From assembly GCA_004352715.1 (NCBI GenBank), contig SCFE01000026.1:1866677-1930676 (forward strand): a stretch of DNA of 64,000 bases, read 5' to 3'. This document shows positions 61,050 through 64,000 of this stretch, one piece after another. Numbering within the stretch: position 1 is the stretch's first letter; each line of letters opens with the position of its first letter. Both the position numbers and the translations under genes were made by a program. The notes below the pieces were generated by a model. The model ran no database searches. It saw only the letters and a program-made list of their open reading frames with translations, and had not been told where the DNA came from. This stretch comes from Hofstenia miamia. Taxonomy: Eukaryota; Xenacoelomorpha; Acoela.

Positions 61050-62226
61050 TGAATGTTGTAACCATCTACTCTGCCATTAAATTTTGGTAATGTGGCTTTA
61101 CAAGAGATCATATAGTTTCCCACTTCCTGGTTTAATATTGAGTTACTGTATTTAGGTCTCATGTTTTTTGTTGTCCCTTCTTCTTTTCGCAATTGTGTGG
61201 TTATTGCCTTTGTGATCTCGTCAATGAATTTCTTCTTTTCCACATCATTCTCATCTTCTGAAGAATCTTCTGATAGGTGATCATGGAGTGGCTAAGCTTG
61301 TAGTTCACGTTCTTTTCTACCTATGAACTGAAAGTTGTGGGACTGTATTCTGTCTTGTTCTTCTTTGGTCAGCTGCAATAACCTCAATTTGTCTTTTAAT
61401 TGAGCTATTTCCTCTTGCCTCAGATCTTTATCTTCAATTAGTCGTCTGTTCTCTACTTCCAACAAGTCCTGTTGTAATTGTGCTGGCTGTTCATTTTTGC
61501 TTGTTTTAAGTCGAGTTATTTTACTCTTAAGTTGTGATATCTCTGTGGCTTGTATATCATTGTCTTGTATTAGCTGCCAGTTTGTTCTTTCTAATACATT
61601 ATTCTTTTCTTGCAGAAGCTGATTTTGTTCCAGAAATCTACTGTTTGATTCTGTTAACTGTTTCATGAGTGCCTTGATCTCGTTTTGGAAAACTTCACTT
61701 TGCTCAATTAGTCTGGTATCCATGTTGATTTGGATGTTCCTGATTGTTTCCGCACTTGCCAGTTCGATGTCTTCTATCCTTTTTGTTAGTAGACCAATTT
61801 CTTCTCATAGTAATTTCTCAGTTTCGTTATTTTTTCTCAGAATTTCCATAATCTCTGGGGTTCCCGGTTCAGAAGAGGATTCCTGTCTTATTGACTCTGG
61901 GGTTAGGGTTGCTTCAGAATTCCTTGGGTATGATGACGATCGTGTTGCCATAGGGGTGGTGGTTTTCAGTATTGCTTTCTTTGCGCTTCCTCTCTTACTT
62001 TTATTGTTTGTCATTGTTTCTTGATGTTGTAGTGGCTTTCCAGTTTGGTTACGATTCAAGAGTCCAGTTTGCACTTGTTGTGGTTAAGGTTTTCTGCCTT
62101 TACTGACTTTGTATTTCCGTTCACTGCTCTGTTGCTTCCTTTTCACTTTTCCTTTGAGTTGTTTCAGAGTTTTGAAAGAGTATCACTGTGTGTTTCCTCT
62201 CCGTTGACTTTGTTCTTATTTGTCAT
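61050..62226 (-). pseudogene. gag-like coiled-coil protein, degenerate
   Basis: An ATG overlaps the primer-site-like sequence at 62226, but the frame stops after 20 codons. Other frames carry a basic N-terminal part (TMTNNKSKRGSAKKAILKTT at about 62010), then one long coiled coil at about 61800-61290 with a single internal stop (VFQNEIKALMKQLTESNSRF, LEVENRRLIEDKDLRQEEIA). An acidic patch (SEDSSEDENDVEKKKF) follows, then CKATLPKFNGRVDGYN near 61090. LPKFNG resembles the start of the retrotransposon capsid domain. Here the frame runs directly into the 3' LTR, so capsid, nucleocapsid and all of pol are missing. The internal deletion appears to have joined gag to LTR. Confidence 0.65.
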
Positions 62227-62234
62227 GGTCGCCA
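62217..62234 (-). other. Candidate tRNA primer-binding site
   Basis: TGGCGACCATGACAA lies immediately inside the 5' LTR on the minus strand. TGG complements the CCA end of a tRNA. The matching tRNA was not identified. Confidence 0.5.
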
Positions 62235-62479
62235 TGTAACATCCTCCACCTGGCTTATTTGCACCGTGTATTATTGTTAATAACTATCACTCAGTAAATT
62301 GCGGGTGAGGAGTTACTAAGTTATTGAACCACCAAGCTTTTCCTCTGTTATTAACTAGTTAGTTTAATCGAGTACTAATCATCACTATTTAGGTGACAAA
62401 GCAGTGTGACGTTTCCTCTTTGAATCATCTGTGGGCTACTGCCCAAAGCCAATCTCCATATCACAGTTCCTCTCCTTCA
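62235..62479 (-). repeat. LTR, right copy (5' LTR in element orientation)
   Basis: 245 bases, same length as the left copy, and adjacent on its inner side to the primer-site-like TGGCGACCATGAC. Confidence 0.85.
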
Positions 62480-62519
62480 TGAACAATTGACTGAATCCAC
62501 TGCACCATCTCAGCTCAAG

Positions 62520-63330
62520 GATGACTAATTATGTGTACCTTATTTTAGCTCAGTGCGTGTACTCATGTCAAGTTGTAACTGACTTAAACTCAATTTTGTA
62601 AAGTGTTTGTTGATTTGATTAAGTAAAGCAACCAGGCATTGACACTAACTGCATTTACATAATATTAAAGTAGCCATTACCATAAAACTACTGGCTTAGT
62701 AATTTAAGTAATAGATTGCAGTTTCCTATACTTACATTTAATAGTGATACATGTAAGGTCATTTATTTGGTTGATTATAGTCAAGTCTCCTACTATTAAG
62801 AATAGATATATTCCTAGGGTTCGACTATCCAGTCATTTCAAGCATCTATTATTTCATACATGTATTGATCAATTGTCAGACTAGGCAAGAATCAAAAAAC
62901 TCCTAACAGTAACATAAGTGTGGTTTCATGACTGGCACAAGGACCCTTCGAATTGATCCCATGATGGAATCCAGCCACTACTCGACACAACTTGCCTAGC
63001 TGCACATTTTATTAAATATCAAACCAGATAAGTGAAAAATGAAAAATAATATAAACTCTGAAGAATTTATTGTTCATCAAATTTCTCTTTAAATTCAAAG
63101 CTATTTATTTAAAATTTGTAAAGTACCTGCCAATATGGCTGTTCTTACATAAGCGTAATTTCACTTGTTGCAATTTGTCAAATATTACTTAATCAGCTAA
63201 TGTGTTTCTCTTAATTTGCACAATATTGTAACTTGGTTGCATCTTACAAAATGAATAGAATAATTAACTAAATTTTACAATCATATTTCTGATTATATTT
63301 AGTCACTGTAATCATTCAATGTTAATCTTC
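62520..63330. other. Non-coding spacer
   Basis: AT-rich, no coding or repeat signal recognised. Confidence 0.55.
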
Positions 63331-63334
63331 TGTT

Positions 63335-63985
63335 TGCAGCTATTCTTCTTTGGGTGATGCTACACGCCCTCCTCAGCTTGCATTATGGACAGCACTGGCC
63401 ACTCCCCAAGCATGAGAGTGTCTGCTTTTATGGACAGCACTGGCCGCTCCCCATGCACTAGAGTGTCTGCTTTTCTGATTAGTGACTCTGCCTCGGGATC
63501 TTCCCATGTTATTGTCGTGTACTCGGATTGCTTCAACTTTTTCAGTACTGCTTCTCATTTGGTGGTGACAGTGTTCGCATATTTTAAAAATCAAGTCTCT
63601 CTGATATTCTCCACTATAGGTGTCATCTCCTGTAGTTTGTTCATTTTTTGGTGAAAAGATTTCAAAGTATTTTTCATACAAGCAAATGCCTTTTATTGCT
63701 ATTAATAGTGTCATTTGTGCATGTATGAGCCAAGTCTGCTCTCATTTGTGTGTTTGGATAAAAGAAGGTGAAGACCTTTTGTAAGCTGCAGGTGTTTGCT
63801 ACATCTTTATAGAAGAAGCTGATGTTTTCCCCTACTTCTTGCTCTGATATCTCACCAGGATCATTTTTTCTGATGCCCATCATAGTGACGATCTCCACTC
63901 TTTTTGTTACGTCATAGTAGCAATACTTTTGTTCCCACATATCGGTCCACACGATGTCGTTAACTCCCAAAAACAACATGACTGC
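63335..63985 (-). pseudogene. Unrecognised coding region with 15-residue tandem repeat, broken
   Basis: A minus-strand frame is open at 63979-63674 (VNDIVWTDMWEQKYCYYDVT, KNDPGEISEQEVGENISFFY, NTQMRADLAHTCTNDTINS). After a shift near 63670, a continuation reads KSFHQKMNKLQEMTPIVENI, VLKKLKQSEYTTITWEDPEA and two tandem 15-residue units, KADTLVHGERPVLSI and KADTLMLGEWPVLSI, with two in-frame stops. The composition looks like real protein, but I recognise no family. It continues past the window edge (64000), so it may be a transposon ORF, a retropseudogene or the end of a host gene. Confidence 0.4.
63385..63474. repeat. 45-bp tandem duplication (two units)
   Basis: ATGGACAGCACTGGCC plus 29 bases ending TCTGCTTTT occurs at 63385-63429 and again at 63430-63474 with about five differences. 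Its length is a multiple of three, matching two 15-residue units in the minus-strand frame. Confidence 0.9.
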
Positions 63986-64000
63986 TCGTGGCTGGCGTTT

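Larger units (their letters stand above)
60805..62479 (-). mobile_element. Short LTR retrotransposon with truncated gag only (TRIM/LARD-like)
   Basis: Two direct repeats of 245 bases (60805-61049 and 62235-62479), about 90% alike by eye, start TGAAGGAGAGG and end GTTACA on the minus strand (TG...CA). Next to the right copy, the minus strand reads TGGCGACCATGACAA, a plausible tRNA primer site. An interrupted gag frame follows in the 1185-bp interior. There is no protease, reverse transcriptase or integrase, and no polypurine tract before the left repeat. The element is therefore an internally deleted, non-autonomous copy. It sits in the N-terminal region of the piggyBac-2 transposase. Flanks GTAGG and GTTCA (minus strand) could be a decayed 5-bp target duplication. 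Confidence 0.82.
58483..62514 (-). mobile_element. piggyBac-family transposon piggyBac-2, interrupted by an LTR element
   Basis: TTAA at 58479-58482 is followed by CCCTCTGGTGGTGCAGTGGG. A second, imperfect copy of this wording (GGTTGGTGCAGCAGGGTATG) lies 27 bases further in. The opposite end, CCACTGCACCATCTCAGCTCAA at about 62497-62518, is a decayed inverse of the left repeat. The transposase lies on the minus strand (59099-60804). The LTR element at 60805-62479 splits off the last approximately 35 bases on the right. Without it the element would be about 2.36 kb, close to the usual piggyBac size of about 2.4 kb. A run of twelve G at 59066-59077 lies just past the transposase stop. Confidence 0.82.

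Noticed and set aside
61292-61723. Host coiled-coil protein gene
   Set aside because: It lies exactly between two 245-bp LTRs and continues in broken frames to the primer-site-like sequence, so it is gag of the element.
60805-62479. Clear 5-bp target duplication for the LTR element
   Set aside because: Flanks GTAGG and GTTCA share only the first two bases; consistent with decay but not demonstrable.
1-64000. tRNA, rRNA or other structured RNA genes
   Set aside because: No cloverleaf A/B box arrangement or rRNA-like GC-rich conserved core was seen on either strand; TGGCGACCATGAC at 62217-62234 is a primer-site candidate and not a tRNA.

Overview
This is an AT-rich piece of a draft invertebrate (metazoan) genome. 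It contains spliced genes with GT-AG introns, long TA microsatellites, short N gaps and many decayed transposons: LINEs, a Penelope-like element, hAT and piggyBac DNA transposons, and a small LTR element. The sequence does not settle the phylum. Nothing looks bacterial or viral.

The core is a convergent pair of giant sacsin-like genes. Gene A (+) has a 205-nt first exon at 14901-15105 and a 9.2-kb last exon at 21029-30225, giving about 3133 aa. Gene B (-) has a first exon at 53585-53381 and a 9.2-kb last exon at 43549-34311, giving about 3147 aa. Both open with GSSF a few residues after Met. Both carry the same phase-1 intron, which splits the first Hsp90-like (Bergerat) ATPase domain between its N-box helix and its glycine-rich G-box. 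Both carry a second such ATPase domain near residue 920. No ubiquitin-like, J or HEPN domain is visible, so these differ from vertebrate sacsin. A third, decayed copy lies at 54985-55565, which makes the locus a small sacsin-like cluster.

Layout. 1-5580: AT-rich flank, a 758-bp gap, and two tandem decayed LINE copies with an inverted ORF1 piece between them. 5581-14900: mostly non-coding, with a Penelope-like GIY-YIG remnant, microsatellites and dispersed repeats. 15106-21028: intron of gene A, holding a complete hAT with 15-bp inverted repeats and an 8-bp target duplication. 30226-34310: space between the two genes, with a LINE fragment and two assembly duplications around N gaps. 43550-53380: intron of gene B, holding a non-autonomous DNA element, LINE fragments, a second hAT with exact target duplication, a piggyBac and an unrecognised decayed coding piece. 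53586-64000: upstream of gene B, with the sacsin relic, a LINE tail, a piggyBac interrupted by a short LTR element that carries only part of gag, and an unrecognised coding region at the right edge.

The transposons fill introns and spacers, while the two 9-kb exons are free of them and fully open. That suggests both sacsin-like genes are maintained. Their role (chaperone-like ATPase scaffold, perhaps in proteostasis or defence) is inference only.
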